DNA of 64,000 nt from NCBI GenBank assembly GCA_900554175.1, contig USGK01000004.1, positions 1-64,000 on the forward strand, read 5' to 3'. The notes under the pieces are model-generated. The model did not search any database. It was not told the origin of the DNA and saw nothing but the letters and a program-made list of their open reading frames with translations. Of this stretch, positions 27,523-37,279 are shown piece by piece (position 1 is the stretch's first letter; each line of letters starts with the position of its first letter). Origin of the DNA: an uncultured Clostridium sp. (GTDB lineage: Bacteria > Bacillota > Clostridia > TANB77 > CAG-508). The translations under genes were made by a program, and so were the position numbers.

Positions 27523-27603
27523 TTATAGTAATTCTTTATTATTAAACCTTACTGAATGTCTTATAAAATATTCTGTTGTTTTCATAACATTTTCTTTACT
27601 CAT
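27523..27603 (-). CDS. Possible 26-residue peptide or gene remnant
   Basis: A short frame MSKENVMKTTEYFIRHSVRF (start of 26 residues) lies upstream of the methyltransferase gene in the same direction. It may be the 5' remnant of a decayed gene. No family is recognised and it may not be translated. Confidence 0.25.
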   Translation of the reverse strand: MSKENVMKTTEYFIRHSVRFNNKELL

Positions 27604-27632
27604 ATTTTATATAATTCTATTCTATATTCAAT

Positions 27633-28106
27633 TTATCTTAAATCATTATTTATTTTATGTATTGGAAATCTACGCTCTTTTAAAACATCCTTTATTGCCT
27701 CAGGTAACAATTTATATTCATCTATTCTATTTAAATCAATCCATTCATATTGTAAATAATCTTTTCCTTCAATATTTTTCATTGTATATTCTATATTTTT
27801 ATCTTCTGCCTTTGTAAATTCTATTTTATGTACAAATAATATCTCGTGATACTTTGAACCTTCCATCTCAAAAAAGTTTTCAATTGTTGCTATATATCCT
27901 GTTATTTCAATATTTTTCCCAAGTTCTTCTCTAATTTCTCTTTCCACAGTATCAGCAGAGTTTTCGCCTATCTTAACTCTTCCTCCTATTAAAGCATAGT
28001 AATCAGAATTAACATCTTTATGTAGTAAAATTTTACCACTATGAATCATTATTCCTGCGGCTCTTACATTTAACTTATAATCATCAACATCAATTGTTAT
28101 ATCCAC
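27633..28106 (-). CDS. NUDIX hydrolase
   Basis: This 157-residue enzyme hydrolyses a nucleoside diphosphate linked to another group. The Nudix box is intact: G-x5-E-x7-REIREELG (GRVKIGENSADTVEREIREELG region, about residues 41-62), with the metal-binding glutamates present. The substrate is not predictable. It lies near maf in the same direction, and both may clean the nucleotide pool. Confidence 0.88.
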   Translation of the reverse strand: MDITIDVDDYKLNVRAAGIMIHSGKILLHKDVNSDYYALIGGRVKIGENSADTVEREIREELGKNIEITGYIATIENFFEMEGSKYHEILFVHKIEFTKAEDKNIEYTMKNIEGKDYLQYEWIDLNRIDEYKLLPEAIKDVLKERRFPIHKINNDLR

Positions 28107-28156
28107 TTTTTTCTCCCTTCAAACTTTCCACAATTAGACCACTTAATGTGTATTAT

Positions 28157-28732
28157 TTAAATATATTCCTTCAAAACATCATAGACTTTTTGAGTTGGAA
28201 GTCCCACAATACTAGTATAATTTCCATCTATTTTATCAATAAATACACAAAATTCGTTTTGTATTCCATATGCTCCTGCTTTATCCATGGCTTTACCTGA
28301 ATCTATCCATTTTTCTATTTCTTTATCCGAAATATCTTTTAGAAAGACTTTTACTTCATCGTATGTATTATATTCTTTGTATTTTCCATTTTTTTCAATT
28401 AGAATACTAAGTCCTGTTATTACACAATGAATTTTATCTCCTTCAATTAACTCTTTTATCATTTTTTTTGCATCTTCTTTATCTTTGGGCTTTCCATATA
28501 TTTTCATATTTTTGGTTACAATTGTATCTGAGCCAATTATTATTCTGTCCCCTGTTGTTCTATCAAAAACATCTTTTGCCTTTATATATGCTAATCTCAT
28601 TGTTTGTTCTTGAGGCTCTAATCCTTCCTTTAAATTCTCTTCAACTCCACTTACTATAACTTCAAAATTTTGAGTTATTAATCCTAATAACTCCTTTCTT
28701 CTTGGTGATGCAGATGCTAAGATAATTTTCAT
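28157..28732 (-). CDS. maf: Maf-family nucleotide pyrophosphatase
   Basis: This 191-residue enzyme hydrolyses non-canonical or specific pyrimidine nucleoside triphosphates to monophosphates and is linked to septum control. N-terminal LASASPRRKELL (residues 4-15), the GSDTIV motif and GKPKD are the family hallmarks, with a late KAGAYGIQ segment. Full-length compared with Bacillus Maf. Confidence 0.92.
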   Translation of the reverse strand: MKIILASASPRRKELLGLITQNFEVIVSGVEENLKEGLEPQEQTMRLAYIKAKDVFDRTTGDRIIIGSDTIVTKNMKIYGKPKDKEDAKKMIKELIEGDKIHCVITGLSILIEKNGKYKEYNTYDEVKVFLKDISDKEIEKWIDSGKAMDKAGAYGIQNEFCVFIDKIDGNYTSIVGLPTQKVYDVLKEYI

Positions 28733-28911
28733 ACTTTTTTCTCCCTTCCAATTTTTTACAATTATATAAAAAAAATGAAATTACTTCAACTATTTTTTTA
28801 ATTTTATGTTATAATAACCATAAATTCAATTTTATTTTACACAATAAACTACTATAGAAAATAAAAAATAATGAGAAATTTATTACTATATATAGTTTGG
28901 AGGTTTTTTTA

Positions 28912-29479
28912 ATGTATAATCGCATATCCATAATTGGAGGCTCTGGCACCGGAAAAAGCACGCTTACAGATATTTTATCTAAAGAACTAAATATTCCTGC
29001 AATTCATATTGATGCTATTAACTATGAACCAAATTGGAAAAAAATTGATAAAATTGAAAGAGACAAAATCATTTTGTCAAAAATTAATGAAAAAAAAATG
29101 GATTATTGATGGAAATTATACTAAAACACTTCAAGCTAGGCTTAATAAATCAGATTTAATAATTTGGCTTGACTATTCTACCTCTGCACAATTAAAAGGT
29201 GTTTTTAAAAGATATTTGACTATGTATAAAAAAGAACGACCAGAAATTCCTGGCTGTAAAGAACGCTTTAATATAGAATTTATTAAAAACGTAGCTAGCC
29301 ATAACAAAGAGAAAAGACCCATTCTTAAAAGTATATTAAAAAACATTTCTGAAGAAAAAATCCTAATCTTTAAAAAACAGAAAGATCTAAATAATTGGCT
29401 TATAGAATTCACACATAATGATACTATATTATCTGATATTAAAAATAAAAGGCCTTTTCATAATATAAATAATATTTAA
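28912..29479 (+). pseudogene. P-loop kinase (adenylate kinase/topology modulation-like), frameshifted at an A9 run
   Basis: The first 66 residues hold a P-loop GGSGTGKS (9-16) and the AIHIDAINYEPNW segment of FlaR/topology-modulation-like kinases. The frame then ends at MDY*. The next frame continues with WIIDGNYTKTL, DLIIWLDYST and RRY-like segments to the normal family end at 29479. The switch lies in a run of nine A at 29090-29098; eight would restore a 188-residue protein. There is no CGG here, so it differs from the other frame breaks in this window. It could be a real mutation, a homopolymer sequencing error, or a gene rescued by transcriptional slippage. Confidence 0.75.
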
Positions 29480-29544
29480 CAATTTTCTTTCCATTTTATG
29501 TTATAATAACTTAAAACCTAAAATTTTTTAAGAGGTGAACTGTG

Positions 29545-30529
29545 ATGTTATATGATGAAAAATTCGAAAAAATATATGGAAAAATTACAAATGAAAATAT
29601 ATTTTCTATAGAAAATATAAGAAAAAATGCAAAAGAGGTTAGAGATTCACATAACAGAATCCTAATTATTTTTGGAATAATTTTATTACTATTTGACTTT
29701 ATATTATTCATTAAATATAAAGATTTTTTTCAGCTAATACTACTTATAATATTATCTGTAAATATTCTTATACCTACATATATTATCCAAAGTCAAAAAG
29801 ATAAAAAAAATCCTAAAATATCTAATTATAATGCTCAATATAAAAATAAAATAATACAACCACTTATACATTTTTTTGATGAAAATTTGAATTATCTCCC
29901 TGCAAGTCGGTATCAATCCACATGAATATTCATTTGCTAAATTTGAAAAATATTCTTTATATAACTCCGACAATTTAATTCAAGGACGATTAGAAAATAA
30001 ATTTCCGTTTTCCATGGCAGAAATTTTGACACAACACGTATCTACTGATTCAGAAGGTCATACAAATTATTCTACTGTTTTCAAAGGATTATTCGTTAAA
30101 GTTGAACTTCCTAAATCAATTAATTCTAATCTTTTTTTGAGGAATGATGAATATGATAAAAATCTTTTTCTTAAATCTTTTATAAATAATTTAGAAAAGG
30201 ATTTTTTACGCATTCAAATGGATTCACCTGAATTTGAAAAAATATTTGATGTATATTCATCAAACAATATAATTACAACTCAAATATTGACATCTGATAT
30301 AATGCAATTATTATATCAATTTTATATTGACATGAATATAAAATATGAATTAACTATAACTAATAATATTATGTACATTAGATTTCATTGTGGTAAAATA
30401 TTTGAAGCATTGCCTGTAGAAAAATTTTCTTTAGACAAAGAAGTTATCTATAAATACTATAAAATTTTAAATTTTGTTTTTGATTTAACATATGCTATTA
30501 TAAAAACCATTCAAGAAACACCTATCTAA
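29545..30529 (+). CDS. DUF3137-family membrane protein, read through a CGGT +1 site
   Basis: This gene encodes a DUF3137-like protein of about 327 residues: a soluble N-terminal helix, two transmembrane helices (about residues 45-85), then a soluble domain with NKFPFSMAEIL, a YSTVFKGLF strand and an RFHCGKIFE segment. In a plain triplet reading it breaks after PAS at CGG TAT CAA TCC ACA TGA. Reading CGGT as one Gly gives PASGINPHEYSFAKFEKYSLY, which joins the halves exactly. The second half has no ribosome site of its own. The ATG at 29545 follows GAGGTGA at a good distance. Confidence 0.85.
29908..29911 (+). other. In-frame CGG at +1 shift site (DUF3137 gene)
   Basis: AGT CGG TAT is the triplet reading and reaches a stop seven codons later. 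AGT CGGT ATC AAT CCA CAT continues for about 206 further codons in the conserved domain. Confidence 0.85.
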
Positions 30530-30589
30530 TAGGTATATTATAAATATACACTGTTTTGTATTATTATTGTCTTATTTATATCTAAGACA

Positions 30590-30618
30590 AGAGGTTGTCC
30601 AACAATATAACAACCTCT
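30590..30618. terminator. Terminator after the DUF3137 gene
   Basis: Arms agaggttgt and acaacctct pair and are followed by a T-rich tract (ctttttctttct). It may also serve the convergent CYTH gene. Confidence 0.7.
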
Positions 30619-30667
30619 CTTTTTCTTTCTTTAATTATTAAAATTTATAATATCTATTCATATAAAT

Positions 30668-31468
30668 TTAAAATGTTAATTCCTTAAATTCTGTAGTCTT
30701 TGGGTATCCATACATTTCATATATTTCATCCACAATACAAGAAACTACACATTTATCTTTCATGCTATAACCTAATAAATTTAATATTTGTTCAATATCC
30801 TTATCATTTTCTCCCTCAAGTTCGAAAAAAGTTGGAATTTTTGGCCAAGTATCAATTTCTATTAAGTGATTTTTTAAAGAATATGTTGTCCTTTTCTTTT
30901 CTAAATAACATTTATGAGATAATCCTATAGCTTCTAAAAATTCATTCGCTTTTTCTTTTGATGGTACTTCTATTTCTATTTCTTTCATTTGTTGCAAATT
31001 TGTGCCTTCTTTGTCTGCTAATATATGTTTTACTGTAAGAGTAGTAATTAAATTTGACGTTCTAATTCTTATCCACTTATTTGGGTTAATTCTAAATTGA
31101 CTTATAAACTTCTTGAATTTTTCATCATTTAATATTTCTAAAAAGTTCTCTTTTTTTGTAATCTCTTCTAAGTTTCCTTTTATAGTAAATTCTTTTAATT
31201 CTTGCTTTTGTCTTGAATTTAACAAATTATCAATTTCAAAGAATAATAATTTCAATCTTTCTATTGCAACTTCAAATTTGACATTATTTTCAGGTTCATT
31301 TAATTGTAATAATATGTCTAAATATCTTCCATAAATCGTTGGTAAATCAAATGTATAATAATATTGTTCTTCATCACTTACTAGGATTCCTCCTAATAAT
31401 TTTATTTTTTCAATTAATTTTTCCTTATTTATTTCAAGTACTTTTACTTCTAATTCCATATTACTCAT
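30668..31468 (-). CDS. CYTH-domain protein
   Basis: This 266-residue protein starts with MELEVKVLEI, the ExExK motif of CYTH phosphohydrolases and class IV adenylyl cyclases. Later strands carry IRIR, TLTVKH, KEIEIEVP, KKRTTYSL, IDTWPKIPTFFELEGE, which are the conserved basic and acidic positions lining the tunnel. A roughly 90-residue insertion (about 55-140) enlarges it relative to typical members. It probably hydrolyses a triphosphate such as thiamine triphosphate or tripolyphosphate. Confidence 0.82.
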   Translation of the reverse strand: MSNMELEVKVLEINKEKLIEKIKLLGGILVSDEEQYYYTFDLPTIYGRYLDILLQLNEPENNVKFEVAIERLKLLFFEIDNLLNSRQKQELKEFTIKGNLEEITKKENFLEILNDEKFKKFISQFRINPNKWIRIRTSNLITTLTVKHILADKEGTNLQQMKEIEIEVPSKEKANEFLEAIGLSHKCYLEKKRTTYSLKNHLIEIDTWPKIPTFFELEGENDKDIEQILNLLGYSMKDKCVVSCIVDEIYEMYGYPKTTEFKELTF

Positions 31469-31645
31469 TTATAATCTCATTCCTTTCATTTACCATGAAT
31501 ATGTTTGAAAAAAATCATCTTTCAAACATATTCATCGAAATTTGATATTTACACACCTCAAATTATACTATAAAAAAATTTTTTTGTATAGATTTTAAAA
31601 GAATGCATATAAATTTTTTCTAACCCTATTTTTGTTATGACTTTA

Positions 31646-32293
31646 TTAAATATTATATTTAATTTTAAATGTTGGTATTCCTGTTGAATATGGAGCAATA
31701 TCATATTGTTGGAAAAATACTTCAAAATAATTTGGAAACATATAAAAATTTTTCAAATTAAAATTTTCTAATACTAATTGACAATAATCTTTGAAGTATA
31801 TATTTTCTCCTTCCTTTTCAATTTGTTCTTTTATTTGCTTATTTATTTCCTTTAAAATATTAATTATATAATATTGATTATTTGAAAATAGACGACTTAA
31901 ATCAAATTGCATACCAACTGCCAAATCCCAATTTTGTGAGGTCCTTATCGTGGTTCCATGAGCTCCTCCTTCAAAAATGTATTTATCGGTATATAAACTC
32001 ACTATATTATTATAATTTTCTGTTATATTACATGATACATATACTTCGAATACCATTATTGGATAGCCATTTTCTTTATTATATTTATATATATCTTTTG
32101 CCGAACTATAGAGTTCTGTAAATATATATTGTTTTAAGTCATTTACAATTTTTAAATTGTATGTATTAAAATTTCTTTGACCTAAAATATATTGTGAATT
32201 TATTATTTGAGGATATTCTATCGTATACTTTAAAATGACAGTATTATCATATATCAAATTATGTGTTATTTTTTTTATTTCTATATAATTCAT
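31646..32293 (-). CDS. DUF3298/DUF4163-like protein
   Basis: This 215-residue protein shows the family pattern: MVFEVYVSCNITENYNN, then FEGGAHGTT, LAVGMQFDLSRLF, and near the end FFQQYDIAPYSTGIP. Most relatives are secreted or attached to anti-sigma or deacetylase proteins. This one has no signal peptide or membrane helix, so it is either cytoplasmic or lacks its N-terminal export region. The role is unknown. Confidence 0.75.
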   Translation of the reverse strand: MNYIEIKKITHNLIYDNTVILKYTIEYPQIINSQYILGQRNFNTYNLKIVNDLKQYIFTELYSSAKDIYKYNKENGYPIMVFEVYVSCNITENYNNIVSLYTDKYIFEGGAHGTTIRTSQNWDLAVGMQFDLSRLFSNNQYYIINILKEINKQIKEQIEKEGENIYFKDYCQLVLENFNLKNFYMFPNYFEVFFQQYDIAPYSTGIPTFKIKYNI

Positions 32294-32427
32294 GCATTTA
32301 ACTCCTTTTTGTTTTTATACATACTATTTATATTTTATAAAAATTGTTACTTATATGATTTTTGAAAAGCTTATTTAACTAAAAAAGTAATTTAGGCTTT
32401 TCCTAAATTACTTTTTTACTTTCTATT

Positions 32428-34282
32428 TTAACGGCCTCCACCGCCGCCTCCTCCGGCCTCCAAATCCGCCACCAGATGAAAATCCTCCACCAGCTCCGCT
32501 TCCTGAAGAATAATTGGTTACACTTCCCATTGAAGTAGACATATTTGAAACAAATGATGAACCAAAGTCATTATTACATGCAATATACATTAAAGTATAA
32601 TTGTTCATTAAATAGTCATCATCCATCATTTGAGGATATTTAGTTTTTAACTGTTTAATAACTTTATTTGCTATACCAAAAGCTGTTGCATAAACTAAAT
32701 AATGCTCCCACAATGCAAGTTCAGGTATTTCCCTTTCATTTAATTTTGAAAAATCTTGCATAAAGTTCTTAAATCCATTCCACTTTGTTTTCATATCAAT
32801 TCCTTGTTGTGTTTTATCTCCAGTATTTACCATAACCTTTATACAATATACAAGATTAATTAAACATACAAAGAATAATATTGTACTAGCTAATAAACAT
32901 CCAAAGAATATAAACAATATTGCAAAAGATCCTAACATAAGAACAATATCTAAAACTAAAAATAATATTTCTTTTTCAAAAACCTTCGATCTTTCTTCAT
33001 CAAAAAATCCCTTTTCTTCTAGTGCTGTTTTTACCTTCTCATCCATTTTATTTTTCATATTATAAAACTTTTCTGGTTGTCTTGTACCTTTTTTTTCAAA
33101 ATCTTTCATAGAAAAATGATCTTTATTTATACTACATAGGTAATTATAAAACTCCTTTTCATCTTCTGTAAGTTTATCTCCGTCATTTTTTATATGAATA
33201 ATCATATCTTCTTTCTTTTTAGATTTTATCTCAAATTCAATCCATTTTTTTAAGCATAAATCCATCATTATTCCTGCTAAAGAATGTGATTCTATACATA
33301 CATTTAACATTCTCGTTGCTTCAGCAGGAGAACTAAAATTATCTGGTAATTCCCTATAATACTTCCAATCTGTTGATGGTTTCAATTTTGGAAATTTCTT
33401 TAAAAGATCCTTTTTTTTCTTTATTCCTATAATTAGAAATATTATAATAATACCTGATATAACGTTTCCTACCCAATACAAAGCTTTCTGAATCAAAGCT
33501 TGTTGTTCTCTTTTTTTGTTTGCATCATCCGCATATTTCTGTTCTGTTGCTAAAATACTATCTAATTTATCTTCAGAATATATTTTTGTCGAATTTGGAA
33601 AAATAGTTTTTGGAGTTACAATTCTTACTTCTAAAAAAGTTTTACTTGGTAAATCTTTCACAGAGAATTCTACTGTATTATTGTTTACTTTATTAATAGT
33701 TCCATTTAAAGGACCATGTGCCCAAATTCTTAAATCTTCAACATTTGTTATTCCTGTTGGTATTGTAACTGTTCCTGATACATTTTTAGAATAAACTTCA
33801 AAATCGCTTCCAACCAATTGCCAATAGAAATCTGCACAATCATTGTAGACTTTTACTGCATTTTTTACAGTATATTTTATCTCGTATGTATTTGTTTGTA
33901 TTCCTGTTACATTAACACCCCAAGCAATTTCAAACTTTCCATCCGGATTTTCTAATGCCTGAAAATTTCCTTGATTTACATGATATTTATACTCATTGCT
34001 TTGTATAAACTCTTTACTTGACTCATCATCAAAAATTTCTTTTACAGAGACATTTTCTATATAATCATAGCTTCCATTCTTATTGAATGTTTTAAATAAA
34101 GTATTAGTATCTTCTATCTCAATATCCCATTTTTCTGTTATATCAATATCACCATTATTTTTTACATTTACTTTAAAATTTAAATCATTTAACTCTAAAG
34201 ATGCATTTGATTTTGTTGAAAATGATAATAACATTATTATAAAAACCAATATTATTTTTATATATAGTTTCTTTCTTTCCAT
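32428..34282 (-). CDS. DUF2207 membrane protein, poly-Gly tail restored by a CGGA +1 site
   Basis: This protein of about 617 residues has a signal peptide, a beta-rich DUF2207 ectodomain (about 30-225), a transmembrane helix near 270, a cytoplasmic region, two more helices near 440-480, and a Gly/Ser-rich tail. DUF2207 proteins characteristically end in poly-Gly. In plain triplets the tail reads GGGFGG then RRRRRWRPLK. If the first CGG is taken with the next base, it reads GGFGG then seven Gly and Arg, then stop at 32428. That agrees with the family tail, while the Arg-rich version does not. Confidence 0.85.
32452..32455 (-). other. In-frame CGG at +1 shift site (DUF2207 tail)
   Basis: GGC CGG AGG AGG in triplets gives Gly then an Arg/Trp run. 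GGC CGGA GGA GGC GGC GGT GGA GGC CGT TAA gives the poly-Gly tail expected for this family, followed by a stop. Confidence 0.85.
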
Positions 34283-34558
34283 AATACCCTCCTTATTTAT
34301 ATTTTGAAATTTATTAGCTTAATATTTTTAAGTCTTTTATATAAAAATCGCTTGTTTTTCTATAAATCATTTATATCATATAAAATTGTTTTATTCAATA
34401 ACTTATATAATTTTTCTTTACAAATAAACTGTTATTATATAATTCTCTTTCAATAATCTATTCTTAAAATTGTGTCATTATCAAATTTATATATTATTAT
34501 TGTTTCTAAGTCTTATCTATGTTATAATATTTACATAATAAAAATTAAGGAGAACTAG
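34283..34558. other. Intergenic region between DUF2207 and U32 genes
   Basis: This 276-base divergent gap holds promoter-like TATAAT (near 34522) for the U32 gene. I see no gene, RNA or strong hairpin in it. Confidence 0.4.
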
Positions 34559-36994
34559 ATGAAAAAAACGGAATTACTATCGCCAGTTGGCGATTTTGAA
34601 TGTTTAAAAGCTGCTGTACAAAATGGTGCAGATAGTGTATATTTAGGAGCTAACTTGTTTAATGCAAGACAAAGAGCTTCTAATTTTGATATAGAAAATT
34701 TAAGAAAGGCTATAATATACTCAAAATTAAGAGATGTTAATGTACATCTTACATTAAATACTCTGATAAAAGATTCTGAATTTGATGACGCTGTAAAACT
34801 TGCATTAGAAGCATATAACCTAGGTGTTGATGCAATAATAATTCAAGATTTAGGCTTAAGTTCTTACCTACTAGCAAATTATCCAGAAATCCCACTACAT
34901 GCAAGTACACAACTTACAGTTCATAATTTAGATGGTGTAAAACAAATGGAAGAACTTGGATTTAAAAGAGTTGTTCTTTCCCGCGAACTTTCTATAGATG
35001 AAATTACACATATTTGTCAAAACTCTAATATTGAAATCGAAACTTTTATTCATGGAGCTTTATGTATTTCATATTCTGGACAATGCTTATTTTCAAGTAT
35101 GGTTGGAAATCGTTCAGGAAACAGAGGACTTTGTGCTCAACCTTGTAGACTTCCATACGAATTATATAATTCTTCAAATGAACTTCTTGATAAAGGTTAT
35201 TTATTAAGTCCACGTGATTTAAATGGTACAACATTTTTGCCTAATTTAATAAAAGCGGGCGTTGACTGTTTTAAAATAGAGGGTCGAATGAAATCTCCAG
35301 AATATGTTTCTGAAGTCACAAAGTATTATAGAAAATACATCGATTTAGTAACTGAAAATATTAAATTACCTAATGAAGAAATTCTTAAAATTATTGAAAC
35401 AGAAATTAACAAACAAAACTCCAAAACTTTTATGACAGATAAAGAAGAACTTACTCAGGTATTTAATAGAGGAGGTTTTAGTTTAGGTCACCTTTCAAAT
35501 GAAAGAAATGAACATTTAATAAGTTCACAAAAATCCAATAATATGGGAATTTCAGCAGGAAAAATAAAAAAAATAAATCAAAATAAAGGACACTTATTCT
35601 TTGAAACTAAAACACTTTTAAACATTGGAGATAAAATTTCTATTAATAATAATCTTTATACAATCTCAGAACTTATGATAAATGGAAAAAACCAAAAAAA
35701 TGTACCTAAAAATTCTTTTGTTGAAATTGGAAGGATGAAAGGCCAAATCAAAATAAATGATTCTATTTATAAAATGAGTGACAACAACTTATCTAATGAA
35801 TTAAGACTTACTTTTGAAAATAACAAGGAATATAAAAAAATTCCTTTAACTGCAATCGTAACAGTTAAATCAAATCAACCTATAACATTAGAAGTATTTG
35901 GAACTCCTGGAACAATTTATAAAAATTATTCTTATAAAGCAGTGTCGAATATTTTTCCAGAAAAGGCACTACATTCACCTGTAACTGAAGAAAGAATATT
36001 AACACAAATCTCTAAAACCGGATCTACTCAATTTAAATTTTTGGATATACAAGTTAATTTGGATGATAATTTATTTATTCCTAAAATCAGTGCATTAAAT
36101 GACTTAAGGAGAGCTGCTTTAGACGGAATCGAAAACTTAGCTATAAAAAGTTTTACGAGATGTTTAACTAGAAAAGCTCCTAATAAAAAAGAAATAAAAA
36201 TTAATGAAAGTAGTTCATTAAAAAAATCCACTAATATTTCTTTACTATTAAACGCTATTGATTTAAGCTTTGATTATACATCACTAAAAAATATACATAG
36301 ATTGTACATTCCTTTAAGATTTTTTTTAGATAAAAGATATAATAAAATTCTAATAAATATATGCGAATCACAAAATGTATATCTTTATATGCCAAATGTA
36401 ATAAGAGATACATTAAATTTAGATTTAAATTCTATTCTAAATAAATTTAAATTTAAAGGTGTTGTTATATCACATATATCACAAATAAAACATTTTCCAA
36501 ATTTAGATTTAATTGGAAATTATACCCTAAATACATTTAATACACATTCAGCTCAAAAATTAGAAAATTTAAAAATTAGCACTTATACAATATCACCTGA
36601 ACTAAATAAAGATGAAATTATTTGTATGCAAGATTTAACCTCTTTACAATCCGAATTAATTGTATACGGAAAAATACCTTTAATGACTAATAATTATTGC
36701 TACTTAAGTAAAAACAATAAATGCTTTAAAGGTTGCCAAATGCATTGTTTAAAAGATAAGTATTACATGAAAGATAGGCTTGGATTTAAGTTTCCACTTT
36801 TACCTGACTATACAAACAGCACCACTACTATTTTTAATAGTAAAATCACTTCAATAAAATATTTAAGTCTAAATATAGAAAATTTAAGAATTGATATTTT
36901 GGATGAAGACCCTACTGAAATTCAAAACATAATAAATAAAATTAAAAAAGGTGAAAGATTTGAAGGTAAAGAATATACAAATGGAAATATATAA
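34559..36994 (+). CDS. Peptidase U32 family protein (RlhA/YdcP-like)
   Basis: This 811-residue protein belongs to the U32 family. The E. coli member RlhA hydroxylates 23S rRNA and other members act on tRNA wobble uridine, so an RNA-modification role is more likely than proteolysis. Seen are the U32 signature EIETFIHGALCISYSGQC (168-185 region) with its cysteine set, and CFKIEGRMKSPEY. The C-terminal half carries the DUF3656-like extension and another cysteine cluster near residue 725. It is longer than E. coli RlhA. It has a strong AAGGAG site and its own terminator. Confidence 0.88.
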   Translation: MKKTELLSPVGDFECLKAAVQNGADSVYLGANLFNARQRASNFDIENLRKAIIYSKLRDVNVHLTLNTLIKDSEFDDAVKLALEAYNLGVDAIIIQDLGLSSYLLANYPEIPLHASTQLTVHNLDGVKQMEELGFKRVVLSRELSIDEITHICQNSNIEIETFIHGALCISYSGQCLFSSMVGNRSGNRGLCAQPCRLPYELYNSSNELLDKGYLLSPRDLNGTTFLPNLIKAGVDCFKIEGRMKSPEYVSEVTKYYRKYIDLVTENIKLPNEEILKIIETEINKQNSKTFMTDKEELTQVFNRGGFSLGHLSNERNEHLISSQKSNNMGISAGKIKKINQNKGHLFFETKTLLNIGDKISINNNLYTISELMINGKNQKNVPKNSFVEIGRMKGQIKINDSIYKMSDNNLSNELRLTFENNKEYKKIPLTAIVTVKSNQPITLEVFGTPGTIYKNYSYKAVSNIFPEKALHSPVTEERILTQISKTGSTQFKFLDIQVNLDDNLFIPKISALNDLRRAALDGIENLAIKSFTRCLTRKAPNKKEIKINESSSLKKSTNISLLLNAIDLSFDYTSLKNIHRLYIPLRFFLDKRYNKILINICESQNVYLYMPNVIRDTLNLDLNSILNKFKFKGVVISHISQIKHFPNLDLIGNYTLNTFNTHSAQKLENLKISTYTISPELNKDEIICMQDLTSLQSELIVYGKIPLMTNNYCYLSKNNKCFKGCQMHCLKDKYYMKDRLGFKFPLLPDYTNSTTTIFNSKITSIKYLSLNIENLRIDILDEDPTEIQNIINKIKKGERFEGKEYTNGNI

Positions 36995-36997
36995 TAT

Positions 36998-37033
36998 AAA
37001 AAAGGAAAGTATTTTTGAGTTCTTTCCTTTTTT
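36998..37033 (+). terminator. Terminator after the U32 gene
   Basis: Arms aaaaaaggaaag and ctttcctttttt pair around a 12-base loop, with a U run built into the second arm. Confidence 0.75.
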
Positions 37034-37062
37034 ATTGTTTCATTCTAATTTGTGTTTAAAAT

Positions 37063-37200
37063 CTATTTTTTATTTTCTTTTTTCTCTTCTTCTTTAAGAT
37101 CTTTATCTTCTATTTTTTTCTTCTTATTTAAAATTCCATTTATAGAATTCATAATATCGTCCATATTTTCATCAAAATCATCTTTTTTATATGTAAGCAT
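37063..37200 (-). CDS. Small charged protein, 45 residues
   Basis: A 45-residue frame starts MLTYKKDDFDENMDDIMNSI and ends in a Lys/Glu-rich coil. It lies between the U32 terminator and the tatD gene, in the tatD direction. The acidic-then-basic charge pattern looks like a real small protein; ribosome site is weak. No family recognised. Confidence 0.4.
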   Translation of the reverse strand: MLTYKKDDFDENMDDIMNSINGILNKKKKIEDKDLKEEEKKENKK

Positions 37201-37279
37201 TTTAATTACCTTAGTATAATAAAATAAACATATTATACTTTCCTTTCTCCATTATTTTTTAATAGGTTTAATGGTACCT

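Noticed and set aside
28912..29110. CGG-type shift in the P-loop kinase
   Set aside because: No in-frame CGG is near the break; it coincides with a run of nine A instead.
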